NCBI GenBank assembly: GCA_009746045.1
Contig: RPFO01001269.1
Coordinates: 115,001-179,000, forward strand
Reading direction: 5' to 3'
DNA from: Mesostigma viride
Lineage: Eukaryota; Streptophyta; Mesostigmatophyceae; Mesostigmatales; Mesostigmataceae
DNA: 64,000 bases
The notes under the pieces were generated by a model, which saw nothing but the letters and a program-made list of their open reading frames with translations, had not been told where the DNA came from and ran no database searches. Numbering within the stretch: position 1 is the first letter of the stretch; each line of letters starts with the position of its first letter. This document shows positions 12,101 to 34,282 of the stretch, piece by piece. A program made the position numbers and the translations under genes.

Positions 12101-13469
12101 AAGGCTGTGCTCTTCAAGGTAGGGAGCTAATCCAGAGCTATCATACGTCCACCTTGAAGTGGATCTATGACGTGAGATTCCTATGTGGTGAAGCCTGACC
12201 AGGGGGCAGTTAACAGCCTTTTTGCCTACTTACAGATCTTTTAGCCCAAAACAGCCCTGCAACCTTAATCCAAAGTTTTCGCAATCCAGGGTCTCATTTG
12301 CTTCTTACTATGGAATCTTAAAGGTGAAAGGGAGGGGGGGGGGAGGTTATACTGACCTTTGCACCTCGTGACTCTCCCCCCCAAACCACATGGATATTGA
12401 ATGAGTAATTACTGCCATACGGAATGAATAGGTGCTGTCCTCTGCTACCGCTTTGCAAAGCAACCAAATAATAATAATAATAATAATAACAATAATAATA
12501 GCAACCAAATAATAATAATAATATTTTAATGGCTGGATTCCATTTTTCTAATGCAGTGTCCCTTAGTGCCATTAAGAGGAGGAGAACCAAGCGAGGCAGT
12601 GCTTGCTATGGAATGTTTGCAACACCGTTCCGTCATGAGCCATGAGCAATGAAGGCTGAGAGCTGAAAGAAAACCTGATGGGAAGCAAACTTTATGTAAT
12701 TGATAATCCAATACATACACGTTCATACCTAGTGATTTCTTGGAAAGAAACAGGGAAAGGGGGGGGGAGGGGGGGATAGGGTTAAGTGCCTCATGATAGA
12801 TGGAAAGCACTCGTCGAAATGAGAAAAAAAAACCTCTCATACACCTGAGACCGGTGCATCCATTGTGCATGCTAGAACAAGTCAAACATATGCAAGTGCA
12901 AGATGCAGCTCATATAGAAGGCTCTGTACCCAATCACCAGTAGACTGTCATGATCTGGAAAGTGCATACCTGCCCTGCCAAGCATAAAAGGGCACAAACC
13001 AGATGCTAAGACATACAAGCCAGATTGCTTATCCTTTCGCGCGTATGGAGAATAACTACGTTCCACGGAATGACCAAACCATGACGATCTTTGCCCAAAC
13101 TTGATCTATATCCGCGGCCAGCTCGGGCGATGAAACCAAAGTGTAGGTCAGTGCTTCATGCCACCCATGTCGCTTTCTGAACACAATTATATTTCCCTTG
13201 CTCTTGGCTTATAGCCACCCTTCCAAGCCACGCACCTGCGTCTGTAATAAGCCGCTGAGTCTCCTGAGATATTTACGTAGTGGCAGGAGGTTGCGTGGAC
13301 AAGGCAAAAGCAACACACCGAGTAATTAGATCATAGAACGATGATATATCTCTTACGTCAACTAGATAGATTGCCGTCATCTCTACGTTGTCAATACAGA
13401 TCACCCATGGTTCCATACCTTGATGATTCTGCGAGGAAGATTGCTATTCGCGATCAAGCTTTCAGACAT
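6199..13469 (-). CDS. UBC13: UBC13/UBE2N-type ubiquitin-conjugating enzyme E2, 8 exons
   Basis: The exons on the minus strand are 13469-13419, 13263-13236, 11750-11664, 10931-10873, 9610-9569, 8333-8260, 7460-7363 and 6236-6199. All introns are GT-AG, and phases agree throughout. The product has 158 residues (human UBE2N has 152). It starts [17 protein letters not shown] and contains the HPN triad (YHPNID, residues 83-88). The catalytic Cys is residue 94 in GRICLDIL, followed by the UBC13-typical [16 protein letters not shown] and SAPNPDDPL. It ends [12 protein letters not shown]. The family pairs with a UEV/MMS2 partner to build Lys63-linked ubiquitin chains in DNA-damage tolerance and signalling. 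A longer in-frame start at 13616 is possible, but the chosen ATG fits the family length. Only 477 of 7271 bp are coding. Confidence 0.95.
6237..7362 (-). other. UBC13 intron 7 with exon-junction echo and direct repeats
   Basis: The segment 7247-7300 is a degenerate copy of the exon 7 end with its donor (true site 7352-7405): both share a TGGCCATGGCCTC core and a TTCCAGTGCT end. A direct repeat around TTACCGCGTTAAGTTGCGAC occurs at about 6837 and 7019. A polyA run lies at about 6490-6505. Confidence 0.7.
7461..8259 (-). other. UBC13 intron 6 with echo of the exon 7 acceptor side
   Basis: The segment at 7568-7600 repeats CTCAGCAGGGCCTGGATG from the 5' edge of exon 7 (true copy at 7443-7460), about 126 bp away. 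It is followed by an A-rich stretch with repeated AACAAATTTAA-like units (about 7610-7730). A conserved inverted-repeat motif (TTTCTGGCCTGCGCTGGTTG) lies at 8194-8213, next to the exon 6 donor. Confidence 0.65.
9735..9987. repeat. (TTCATG)n hexanucleotide microsatellite
   Basis: More than 40 uninterrupted or nearly uninterrupted TTCATG units lie in intron 4 of the UBC13-like gene, about 125 bp upstream of the exon 5 acceptor. A few TTCACG and TTCGTG variants occur. The unit is a multiple of three, so long low-complexity frames are open on both strands; they are not genes. Confidence 0.97.
10932..11663 (-). other. UBC13 intron 3 carrying two echoes of the exon 3 donor
   Basis: The exon 3 end and donor (CACCTTCGTAGGGCGACTGC, 11661-11680) recur at 11535-11554, with matching flanks from about 11505 (CTAGAGCGTCC versus CTAGAGTGTCC). 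A more diverged copy is at 11390-11432. The middle copy keeps the donor GT. A minisatellite-like stretch of GCCTATTAGGTTCG-type units occupies about 11060-11340. Confidence 0.75.
12466..12525. repeat. (AAT)n microsatellite
   Basis: Two short AAT arrays, separated by an AATAGCAACCAAA spacer that repeats the left flank, lie in intron 2 of the UBC13-like gene. Confidence 0.9.
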
Positions 13470-14880
13470 GGCTAAACACCTACGCCACGAGGGCGACGAC
13501 GACCGCCTAGCCGGGCCAAATATGAGCGACCTGTCGCGCAAAAAGATGATTCCAATAGTCGCTAAATAGGCAGCGGGCGTGATCCTCGCAGTCGCCCTCG
13601 CTAACAATGGCGCCACTTACTGGAGGCTTCGCGCGAACCCCTCGGAGGCTCGGACAAGGTCAGTCGGTCGCCCTCAACCATCCTCCAGCCTCCTCCAGCT
13701 GACCTCCCACCTCCGGCTTTCCCCCAGGCCGTCCACGAATTGGTAGGTTCCGTGCTGTTCCGTGGCAGGCCGTCCACGAAATGGATTCCGTGACAGGCCG
13801 TCCACCACCTACTTATAATGGTTTGCCAGGAGGTGCATGGACCACAGGCAGGTGCGCGAGGCGACGCCACGTTTCCGAGGTCAATGGTCTACTGTAGAGT
13901 CAAGGGCGTTCGCGGGAGCCGCGCCTTGTTACGATCGGACGGCTGTGGACTCCCCGATCAACGTGCGTAAACCCAGCGCAAGGGTCAGGCGATAGAACAC
14001 TTTATATATGAAGGTGAGTGCCAGACGAAAGTTTTAACGTTCTTTTCTAGGTGATGTAGTCGGTCGTCCGATGATCTCCTGTGAAGGTCGGCCGTGCTGA
14101 CACCTAAAATTGACGAACACACAACTGGGGTGGGACTCCATGTGAGCTTCTGCACCCCAATTTTTGAATGCCGTCTTCCTACTTCGAAGACGGCACTACC
14201 TGCCTCACCAGGTCACATGCAACGATGGAAGGAAGCTGTTTATTCCACGGCAACAAATGGCGAGATTTTGGGTATCCTGCGGATAGATGCCTCGTATAAG
14301 CAAGAGTGTTTCACCATAGTAGTCATTTACCAGTGAATAAACTCACCAGTGTGCTGTCGATTGGCAAACGTCCGCTAGGTTGTAGTCCATTGTTCTTCAT
14401 GGTGAATGTATCTGCCTCCGGGGTTATCCTTGTACTCCACAGTTTGGTTGTAACGGTTGCAGAGAAGCCAGACGCGAAGCTTCCGCCAGCAATCGGCGAT
14501 TGCATGCAAAGCGGTGAATGTGAAATGCGCCATCCCATTTCGTCAAAGCATCCCGCTAGTATTTTCATAGCCCGGTTTCCTGCAGAAAGTCCTATAAATA
14601 ATTGAAATTCCTAATAATACATTTAGTACAGTGTTTGCGACGACCGTACAGCTAAAATATTCCAGGCCTCGTCTTCTCTGGAGGAAGGTGCTCGCTCTCA
14701 GCCGGCTGTTCACGATAACATATCAGTCTTTGTTTAGCTGCAGTCAAGCGACCGCCTTGAAAGCTTGGGCCAGACGTGAATAATTGCCACCTGGATATAT
14801 GTTGTAGCTAGAAATACACTCCAGTGCGATCCCCTCGCTGCGTTGAGCAATCCAAACCAGCAAGGTTCCCACCTCGCGAG
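13470..14880. other. Upstream region of the UBC13-like gene; no further gene recognised
   Basis: The 5' flank of the gene is here, including an in-frame upstream extension to 13616. Plus-strand open frames at 14094-14336 and 14306-14605 show no recognisable domain, and I do not call them genes. No TATA-type or other promoter element could be assigned with confidence. Confidence 0.4.
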
Positions 14881-14884
14881 CTGT

Positions 14885-14990
14885 GGCCCACCGTCCTCCG
14901 CCATAAGCAATCCCCAGAGAAGCCGAAGGTCTACTGGAGGGGTGGGGACCTGTACATCCACAGTGCGTGAACAACAAGCGGTGGGTATCC
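14885..14990 (+). mobile_element. LINE ORF1-like fragment
   Basis: The plus strand encodes TVLRHKQSPEKPKVYWRGGD, which matches the EYLRHKQDPHKPKVYWRGGD segment at 59995-60052. The same dispersed ORF1-type protein therefore left pieces at both ends of the window. The piece is short and ends at a stop. Confidence 0.55.
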
Positions 14991-15254
14991 CCCTGTGAGC
15001 CATCAAGGACAGCTGCCTTGGGTACGCGTGCCAACACCCACGGGCTAATGCGACAATAACGCCTCTCATGATGTATCAAGGAGACAACCACGTCTCTCAT
15101 GATGTATGGCTACGTGATGTGTATGATCAAAGAGACAAGAATGATGTGTATCTCTCAATGTATAGCGCCTAGCTGGCCGCAACCTAGATGGCACCACTTT
15201 GTAAATGGCTCCGCCTGGTACTGGCTATGCTCAGCTTTTCAGGCGATGACCCCG

Positions 15255-15470
15255 CCAGTGTACCCCCTCACGCTTAGTGCACCCATAGTAGATGCCAGAC
15301 TCTTCCTGTGAGTAGTGTTGACTGCATGCAGCTGTGGCTTGCCTTGGGGCTGGCATGAGGAAGATGGGAGTCCCTGCCCCCTTCTCGTTGTGCAACACAC
15401 AGGGATGGAAAGAACTCGAAGTTCTCTGTGTTCCCCCACAGGTCCGCGCGTAATTTCCGCTGCAGCTGCC
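15255..15470 (+). mobile_element. Diverged short retroposon, family I body
   Basis: The body shows AGTGCACCC, GCAGCTGTGGCTTGCC, GGCATGAGGAAGATGGGAGT, CTCTGCCC-like and CAACACACAGGGATGGAA blocks. These occur in the same order as in the well-preserved copies at 60300-60535 and 17403-17640. The hairpin end is degraded to a GTTCCCCCACAGG form and the TTAA tail is missing. Confidence 0.6.
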
Positions 15471-15542
15471 AGTACAATTTTGACTGCTTTGATATTTTCT
15501 CACAGCAATCGCTAGGGAGACAATGCCTGGCCGCGAAAGCAC

Positions 15543-15720
15543 TATCAAAGAGACTACCAGCGCAGGCCAGAAATATGGAAGAATACGCGTAGTGGACATT
15601 TCTGCAGACCATGGTTGCCAGTGCATGCAAGCCAGCTAGTCATGGCATTTGCTCGGGCGCCACCACTAGCTAGCTATATATATATAAGATTTCTGGCCTG
15701 CGCTGGTTGTCTCCTTGATA
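15543..15720. mobile_element. Putative 178-bp MITE with about 32-bp terminal inverted repeats
   Basis: The left end, starting TATCAAAGAGACTACCAGCG at 15543, is the near-exact reverse complement of the right end TGGTTGTCTCCTTGATA at 15704-15720. The inverted match runs about 32 bp (through GCGCAGGCCAGAAAT) with about two mismatches. TA dinucleotides at both outer borders could be a duplicated TA target. The interior is non-coding. Solo copies of the same end lie elsewhere in the window (2424, 8193, 10104, 19691, 25958, 61285). Confidence 0.65.
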
Positions 15721-15842
15721 TCTTCAGCTTTTCGATCTGAAATTGAAAAGTACGTAAAGAAGTGAAATTCTCACGCACATCAATCCGAGGATCCCCACTA
15801 AGACCGCGTGCAATGAATTAATCATAAGGTCATTGTACGTCA

Positions 15843-15892
15843 ATGCTCCGTGACTCCCCAACGGGGGCACGAGTTTAATTAATTAATTAATT
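15843..15892 (+). mobile_element. Solo retroposon 3' end: hairpin plus TTAA tail
   Basis: GCTCCGTGACTCCCCAACGG and a GGCACGAGT stretch precede five TTAA units. This is the family I terminal hairpin and tail without a recognisable body. Confidence 0.7.
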
Positions 15893-16456
15893 GTATGTCA
15901 AACAGCCGTGTTTGGCACATCAATTAGTTAGAATCTCCATGTTGTCCCGTATTTCGCCACGGCACAATCCAATTGTGCACAGGTATATATATAACTTCGA
16001 GGAGCGGTTTATAGCTGGGCGTTTGCTTTGGTTTGAGTGATTTCACTCTGCTGTAAGTAATTATATTTTTAATATATATAACTTCGAGGAGCACTTCGAG
16101 GACCTGTATGCTTGGACCGCCGTGTGCTACGGCCAGCCGGGTCAACTGGTTTACACTATGGAGGATGGCACGCGCGCCGACTTGTTGTCCAGGTCCGGCA
16201 CCCAGCAGGGCGACGGTCCCCCTGGGGCCCTTGTAATTTGCCGCCCCCCTCCAGGTTTGCCTCCGCATGGTCCACGCCGCTCACTCGGCGGTTGCCATAC
16301 TGGCATACATCGACGACATCTACCTCGATCATGGGCACCGTGCCCGACACGGCCGGCCAACGCGGCCCTTCTTGCCCTGCAGACGGCTGTGGCTGCCATC
16401 AACCTCGAGTCTGAGTGACCCTGGCCAAATGCGCGGTGTACTCGCCCCAGGGCGAT

Positions 16457-16760
16457 TGATTAATTAATTAATTAAAATCATAGCTCCGTGGGGAGCATAT
16501 GTAACACATAGCCCTGAGAAAGGGGCATCTATGGGTTTGTAATACAATCAGGGCGACAACCTGCAGGTGTAGGATGTACAACTATCACCTGCTCTGGGTG
16601 CACTAGGTGCACCTGCACCTCCATGATGGTTCATGCCTCCTAAACAAGCACAGGCACCCAGGGGGGGCTTGAGGAGAGGGCCTAGAAGGCCTGCATGACA
16701 TATGGGGTGGAAGGTATGTGGCTAGGCTATAGCTGGGGTACACATGGCCTCTCAGCAGGG
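16457..16760 (-). mobile_element. Short retroposon, family II, inserted in the decayed LINE
   Basis: The tail, four TTAA units at 16457-16475, is followed on the plus strand by the hairpin GCTCCGTGGGGAGC (16483-16496). A body beginning ATATGTAACACATAGCCCTG matches 263-545 and 59170-59275. It is non-coding. Confidence 0.65.
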
Positions 16761-17402
16761 AGTAACTCCCTGCATGGGCAAAGCATGACTCGACATTGCT
16801 ACGGCTATTGCAAGGGCGGGTGTGGGCCCATCACGTAGGCATACATGGCCACGTCACTAAGCTTTCTAGTCTACACTACTGCTATATATTCCTAGGCTGG
16901 GGTGGCTGGGGTGGCTGGGGCGGCAGGGGTCGCCTGCCAGGGCTTGTGGGCGACGTAGATGTCCGCCCCCTTCCAGTAGACCGGCTTCTGCCCCGCCGTC
17001 TGCCGAAGCTGGAGGTCGGCCATGGCGATTGCTCGGGCCTATTCCGCCGCAGCTCCTGGGCCGGTGCCCACGAACGTCTCCGTGGGTTGCATGGACGTCC
17101 TTGGCGTTCCGGTCAGCGACCCCGATTTCATCATCGACGCCCTGCGGGCCGCCATCAAGGAGCGCACCGCCAAGGTCTTGCCTGCATTGATTGCTCGCGC
17201 ATGATTCGCAGGCCAAGGGGCTGCTCCTCGGGTTTTGCGCGCACCCTCGCGTCGTTAATTTATTGGCTCCGGGGCGTCCTCCCCGCCCAGGTCCGCCGCC
17301 GAGGGCCACGACGAACGTATCCAGTCGGCCTTGGCGCAGCTGGTTCCCGGCCCTGATCTCCCGGCTCATTCTCTCGGCCGCATCGCTTCCCTGCCCAGCC
17401 GG

Positions 17403-17640
17403 ATTAATTAATTAATTAAACACGTGCTCCCGTTGGGGAGTCACGGAGCACCGAAGTGCTTTTCATCCCTGTGTGTGCACAACAGGAGAAAGGGCAGAGA
17501 CCCCGAGTCTCCTTCATGCCAAAGGCATGCCACAGCTGCATTCGGGCGCGCTATAGCTAAACGGACACCCTATAACGCGATCCGGCAATCTGTGGGTGCA
17601 ATAAGACCCATGTGAGCATATCATATAACATGAGGAGCGT
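17403..17640 (-). mobile_element. Short retroposon, family I, well preserved
   Basis: On the minus strand the order is: a TTATTGCACCCACAGATTGC start, GAATGCAGCTGTGGCATGCC, GGGGTCTCTGCCCTTTCTCC, TGTTGTGCACACACAGGGAT, a hairpin GTGCTCCGTGACTCC/CCAACGGGAGCAC, and a four-unit TTAA tail (17403-17419). It is nearly the mirror of 60300-60535. No tRNA-like promoter boxes were seen, so it may be a LINE 3' end rather than a SINE. It interrupts the decayed LINE. Confidence 0.8.
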
Positions 17641-19117
17641 CCCGGCCGGATGGGCGGCTGCGGTCTGACCAGCGGCCCGCGCGGCCCGGCTGGCCCCGGG
17701 GGCGTTTTTGGGCTCTGTCGCTCAGTCGTGGGCACTGGGCAGAAATCTGTCGGCTCCTTCCCCTTTTGGCTACGGCGGCACCTGACCTCTTCGACCCCGC
17801 CAGCCCCTATACACCCTTTCATATCCAGCAGGGACCAGGATGCTTATTATGCTGAGATCCAGCAGGCCTGTACTACCCTCCGCACCGCTCACTCGGGCCG
17901 CCCAACGCCGCCTTCCTCGGGGCACTCCCTCGGTCGCCACCGTCATCTCCCCCGCAGCATTCCCTGCCCGCGCGTCATCGATAAACACCAGAAAACCTAC
18001 GCGTACATATCGATAAACACCGGAATACCCGCGTGCGGGTATTCTGCACGCGGCGGATCGATGGGAGTGGCTCTTTTTGATGACCTCAACGCCCGGCCAG
18101 GGCGATCGCGCATGGCTGTTCTCACTCTCATTGCGGAGTGTGGGCTCGGCTTACCTCCGAGCTCTCCCCATGGGCCCCCCTTTTATCCTGCATGGCGCCC
18201 ATGCAGTTGACTATCCGGTGGCATGGCACTGCGACACCAACTGTTTGTTTGCCCCGCAACCTCTAGTGTTCCCGCAGAGCGGCGGCTGTGGTAGCTGCGC
18301 GGGCAGGCCTTGGACCCCACTGGGACCCACTACCTGTCATGCATGGGTGGCCAGCAGAATCAGAATTGGTACTTGTACTTGCATACTGTTCTCCTGATGA
18401 AGGTCGGGTGCTCGCCATGGTCCGATCCGTTTTCCCCCACGCGAACATCCAGTCTGATCGAGGATTCGGACGGCGCGGCTTTCTACTCCCCCAACCAACC
18501 ACCGACCTGACATCGTGGTTCTGGGCTTTGAGGGAGGCGGGCTCGACACGCTCATAGTGACTTTGCTGTGGCTAGCTCGCCCCTTGGCTCTTAGCCATGT
18601 GATTGGTGCATCCCAGGCGGCGGGCCACACGGCGGATCGGGCTGAGCGGGCCAAGCTCAGCTATAGCTCCTATGGGGACGTCGGGCACCACCGTGTGGTG
18701 CCCTTTGGCTTGGAGGAGTTCGGGGCCATGGGCCGGGCCGGACCCTGACCGCCGGCTTCTTAATTAAGGAGTGCTGCCGGCTCCGGGAGGACCGCCTGGA
18801 CCGGTGGAGGGCCAGCGGGCCCCTTGGTCAGCGCGGACCTGGACATCGTAGTTGGCGCCAACGCCTTTCGGCAGCGATTACCCGGGCTATGGCTGACATC
18901 TTGCTCCGCCGCACACGAGCTGATCGACTTTGCGGCGCAGCACGGTGATTAGGCTGTTTTACTTCATTCCGCGGTGTGGATCGAGTGTCCCATGCTGGCT
19001 GTATGGTTGTTTTGTCGTGGTATCCCTTGTTAGCATTGGCTTTGTTTATTTTTACGTGGGTGCCTTTACTCTGGTTTCCAATATATAACTGACTTTCTAC
19101 AGTAGTATAACGCTAAG

Positions 19118-19409
19118 TATACGTGACGGGCTCACACCCGGGCAGCCTCCTGGTCTGTCTGTAATATGGAGGCAGATGGTGCGCAAGGATAGATGGCACG
19201 TAGTGCTGAAGGAGACCACCCCCAAGCCTGTGGGGGCTCCGCGTGTGACCAAGTACATATGGCATTCGTAGCGATTCGGGCCGCGTGCCCACACCCCTGT
19301 AACTAGGACCTAGATAGCTTACACCATCCATTCCATCCCATGTTCCCCTCCCACTGAGGACTTATGCTCACGTGACGCAGTCACGTGTCTATTAATTAAT
19401 TAATTAATA
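19118..19409 (+). mobile_element. 5'-truncated RTE-like LINE 3' end
   Basis: The sequence follows 1950-2423 closely without the nested insert. It contains the end of the coding region (GCCTCCTGGTCTGTCTGTAA, GGTGCGCAAGGATAGATGGC), the 3' UTR (TGTAACTAGGACCTAGATAG), the near-palindrome CACGTGACGCAGTCACGTG at 19369-19387 and a TTAA tail (19392-19409). Confidence 0.85.
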
Positions 19410-19429
19410 ACGCTGAGTGAGACAGCTAT

Positions 19430-19492
19430 TCCATTAATTAATTAATTAACTAATTAGACTCGTGCTCCCGTTGGGGAGTCACGGAGCATTAA
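19430..19492 (-). mobile_element. Solo retroposon 3' end, reverse orientation
   Basis: A TTAATTAATTAATTAACTAA tail is followed by CGTGCTCCCGTTGGGGAGTC and ACGGAGCA, the complement of the family I hairpin. No body follows. It lies back-to-back with the preceding LINE tail. Confidence 0.65.
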
Positions 19493-19739
19493 CCCCGATG
19501 GATGGATGGGTGGGTGCAAACAGTCCTACCGGTCTAAGCTATCTACAGCAGCTACCTACGACATCTATCTAACGTACAGCAACTAACTACAACATCTATC
19601 TATACAGCATCACGTGGCCCTAGGGGAGCTATTCCATGGGCACATGCATGAGCACTATAGCATATTGACGTCTTGGGGAGACGTCCACTATATCAAGGAG
19701 ACAACCAGCGCAGCTACTATATGGGGAATTCAGTGCTCC

Positions 19740-20870
19740 GTGGTCCCCCAACGGGCACATGGCCGTCGATCCGATCGAGCACATGATCGATCAGACCTGG
19801 TTAGACTGTCTGGTCTTGAAGGCTTGGTGGGGCTGGAGATTAGCGTAAAAACCGAGGCAATGGTGATTGGTGCTCCAGCCCAGTCGCCCGCCGCTCCAGC
19901 TAGCGGCTAGCTGCTCAACGGGTCTGATCGGGTGCACAGTTCCGTGACGTACCGCTTCGATCAAACTATTGGGGAGCATGCATGCTCCCGGACATAGCCG
20001 ACGATGTGGATGTACACTCGCTTCGGCCTGGCCTGCATGGGCTAGGCTCTGCTCGCTCAACACCTATACCTGGCTTGAAGGTCCTAGGCGAGGACCGCAT
20101 GCAACGGCGAGTGCTCTTGATTGATCACGGTCTTGGTCCTCACGGTGCTCACATACGGGGCCGAGGCCTGAACGCTCACGGACCTGCATGCAGCTGGTCA
20201 CCCGCGGCTGAACGGCACAGTCACTACCTAGGATGCTCTGGCAGGTCCTGAATGTCGGATTTTCCACCCACCGCCGTCACTAGAGTCTTTGTATTGATCA
20301 GGGTATGTACTCGCATTCCTGATGATCGAGATTAGGCGGCGTAGAATAGCATTTGTATGACATCTTGCTCGCACCAGTCATGTAGACACCGCCCTTGGTC
20401 TGGCCAGCCCCCAGCGGCTTGCATGGCAGCCAGGCCGGGCGGCATATTCTGACGTGGCCGGGCCACAAGGACAAACCCAGAAGGGTTGGTAGACCAGCCA
20501 TCAACTATACAGATCAGCTGCTGGCTCAGACCTCATGCATGGTCCCGGCTCAGTTTGAACACCGCATTTCCTCACTCTCTCTAGCTTGGACTGCCACGCA
20601 GGACAAGAAGAGATGGCAGACCACTGTCCAGGCCCACACGACAGCCCCTGTGGGCAAGACCCTACCCCCCCCCCCCCCAGGAGGAACCTGGGCGCTTTGC
20701 TGAGTAGAGTTGCTAGGATTTTGGTAGACTAGATTAGATTAGATTAGTGTTAGCTTAGTTACTTTGTGCGGCTCCGCTCACCCCCACCCACCAGCAATGG
20801 AATACGTGCTACATGATCTCCCTAAGGAGTCATGTTATAATTTAATTCGATTTAATTTCATGGTTGGCCC
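19740..20870 (+). mobile_element. RTE-like LINE fragment, second subfamily
   Basis: The plus strand encodes LEGLVGLEISVKTEAMVIGA (about 19815-19875), which matches the LEARAVGLEISPKTEALALG block of the copy at 546-2423. Diverged C-terminal sequence follows to about 20690. Its 3' UTR (GGAATACGTGCTACATGATC, then CTCCCTAAGGAG and a TTTAATT-rich tail at 20832-20860) is the type nested at 2161-2345. It ends just beyond the last exon of the SMYD gene. Frames are broken. Confidence 0.7.
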
Positions 20871-20938
20871 ATGTTCCACGATGGTGGCCCCTTTGCCATC
20901 TAGCCTCTGGGGCCAGCTTCCTATCCCACATATAGTTC

Positions 20939-33918
<12,980 letters not shown>

Positions 33919-34282
33919 GGTGGCTGTGGCAGCGCGGTGGCTAGCGTCTCTGTCTACCTGTTCCCCCTGGTGATGGTGGCAATTTGTGGCGAACGACGTA
34001 ATAAGAATGGTGCCAAAAAATGGTTCCAATAAATGATTCCAGAAACATGGCAGGAGCAGAGCTGATCGAGTGAAAAATCTCGAGGGGCCAGCCTAGCACT
34101 TCGGAGCCGTCCTGCCACAGCACCGCCCGATTCGCGAGCCCACTGATGCTGCCGTTCCGGATCTCAGTCTTGTGTAATCAGTGGAAACGTTCCGCTACTC
34201 GCTGTCACTAGACGATTGCTTACTGCATAGGACCGTAGTTAAACTTGTACATGTTCCGACCGCGTATAATTAAGTGTGAACG
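33919..34282. promoter_or_regulatory. SMYD side of the divergent intergenic region
   Basis: This is the DNA between the SMYD start codon and the LINE insertion. With 38084-38825 it would have formed a shared region of about 1.1 kb between the divergent SMYD and COMMD10 genes. No specific promoter box is assigned. An in-frame extension of SMYD exon 1 runs to 34029. Confidence 0.4.
34268..34282. repeat. 5' target-site duplication of the LINE
   Basis: AATTAAGTGTGAACG is identical to 38084-38098 and brackets the LINE. Confidence 0.9.

Larger units (their letters stand above)
16090..18960 (+). mobile_element. Heavily decayed LINE of a second lineage, with nested insertions
   Basis: Plus-strand pieces show reverse-transcriptase signatures: SRSGTQQGD near 16185-16212, then AVAILAYIDDIYLD (catalytic IDD) at about 16288-16330. 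A downstream block LGVPVSDPDFIIDALRAAI lies at about 17100-17160. A C-terminal block, RPDIVVLGFEGGGLDTLI, lies at about 18504-18557 and is followed by HTADRAERAKLSYSSYGDVG. The RPD-x-D pattern could be a restriction-like endonuclease motif; this is inference. The order is right, but frames are broken many times. Two short retroposons (16457-16760 and 17403-17640) sit inside it. Confidence 0.65.

Noticed and set aside
14094-14605. Plus-strand frames upstream of the UBC13-like gene as genes
   Set aside because: No domain, no splice support and no homology was recognisable; they are left as unassigned intergenic DNA.
17403-17640. Calling the family I retroposon a tRNA-derived SINE
   Set aside because: No convincing A-box/B-box promoter or tRNA-like head was seen, so only a short retroposon with a LINE-type 3' end is claimed.
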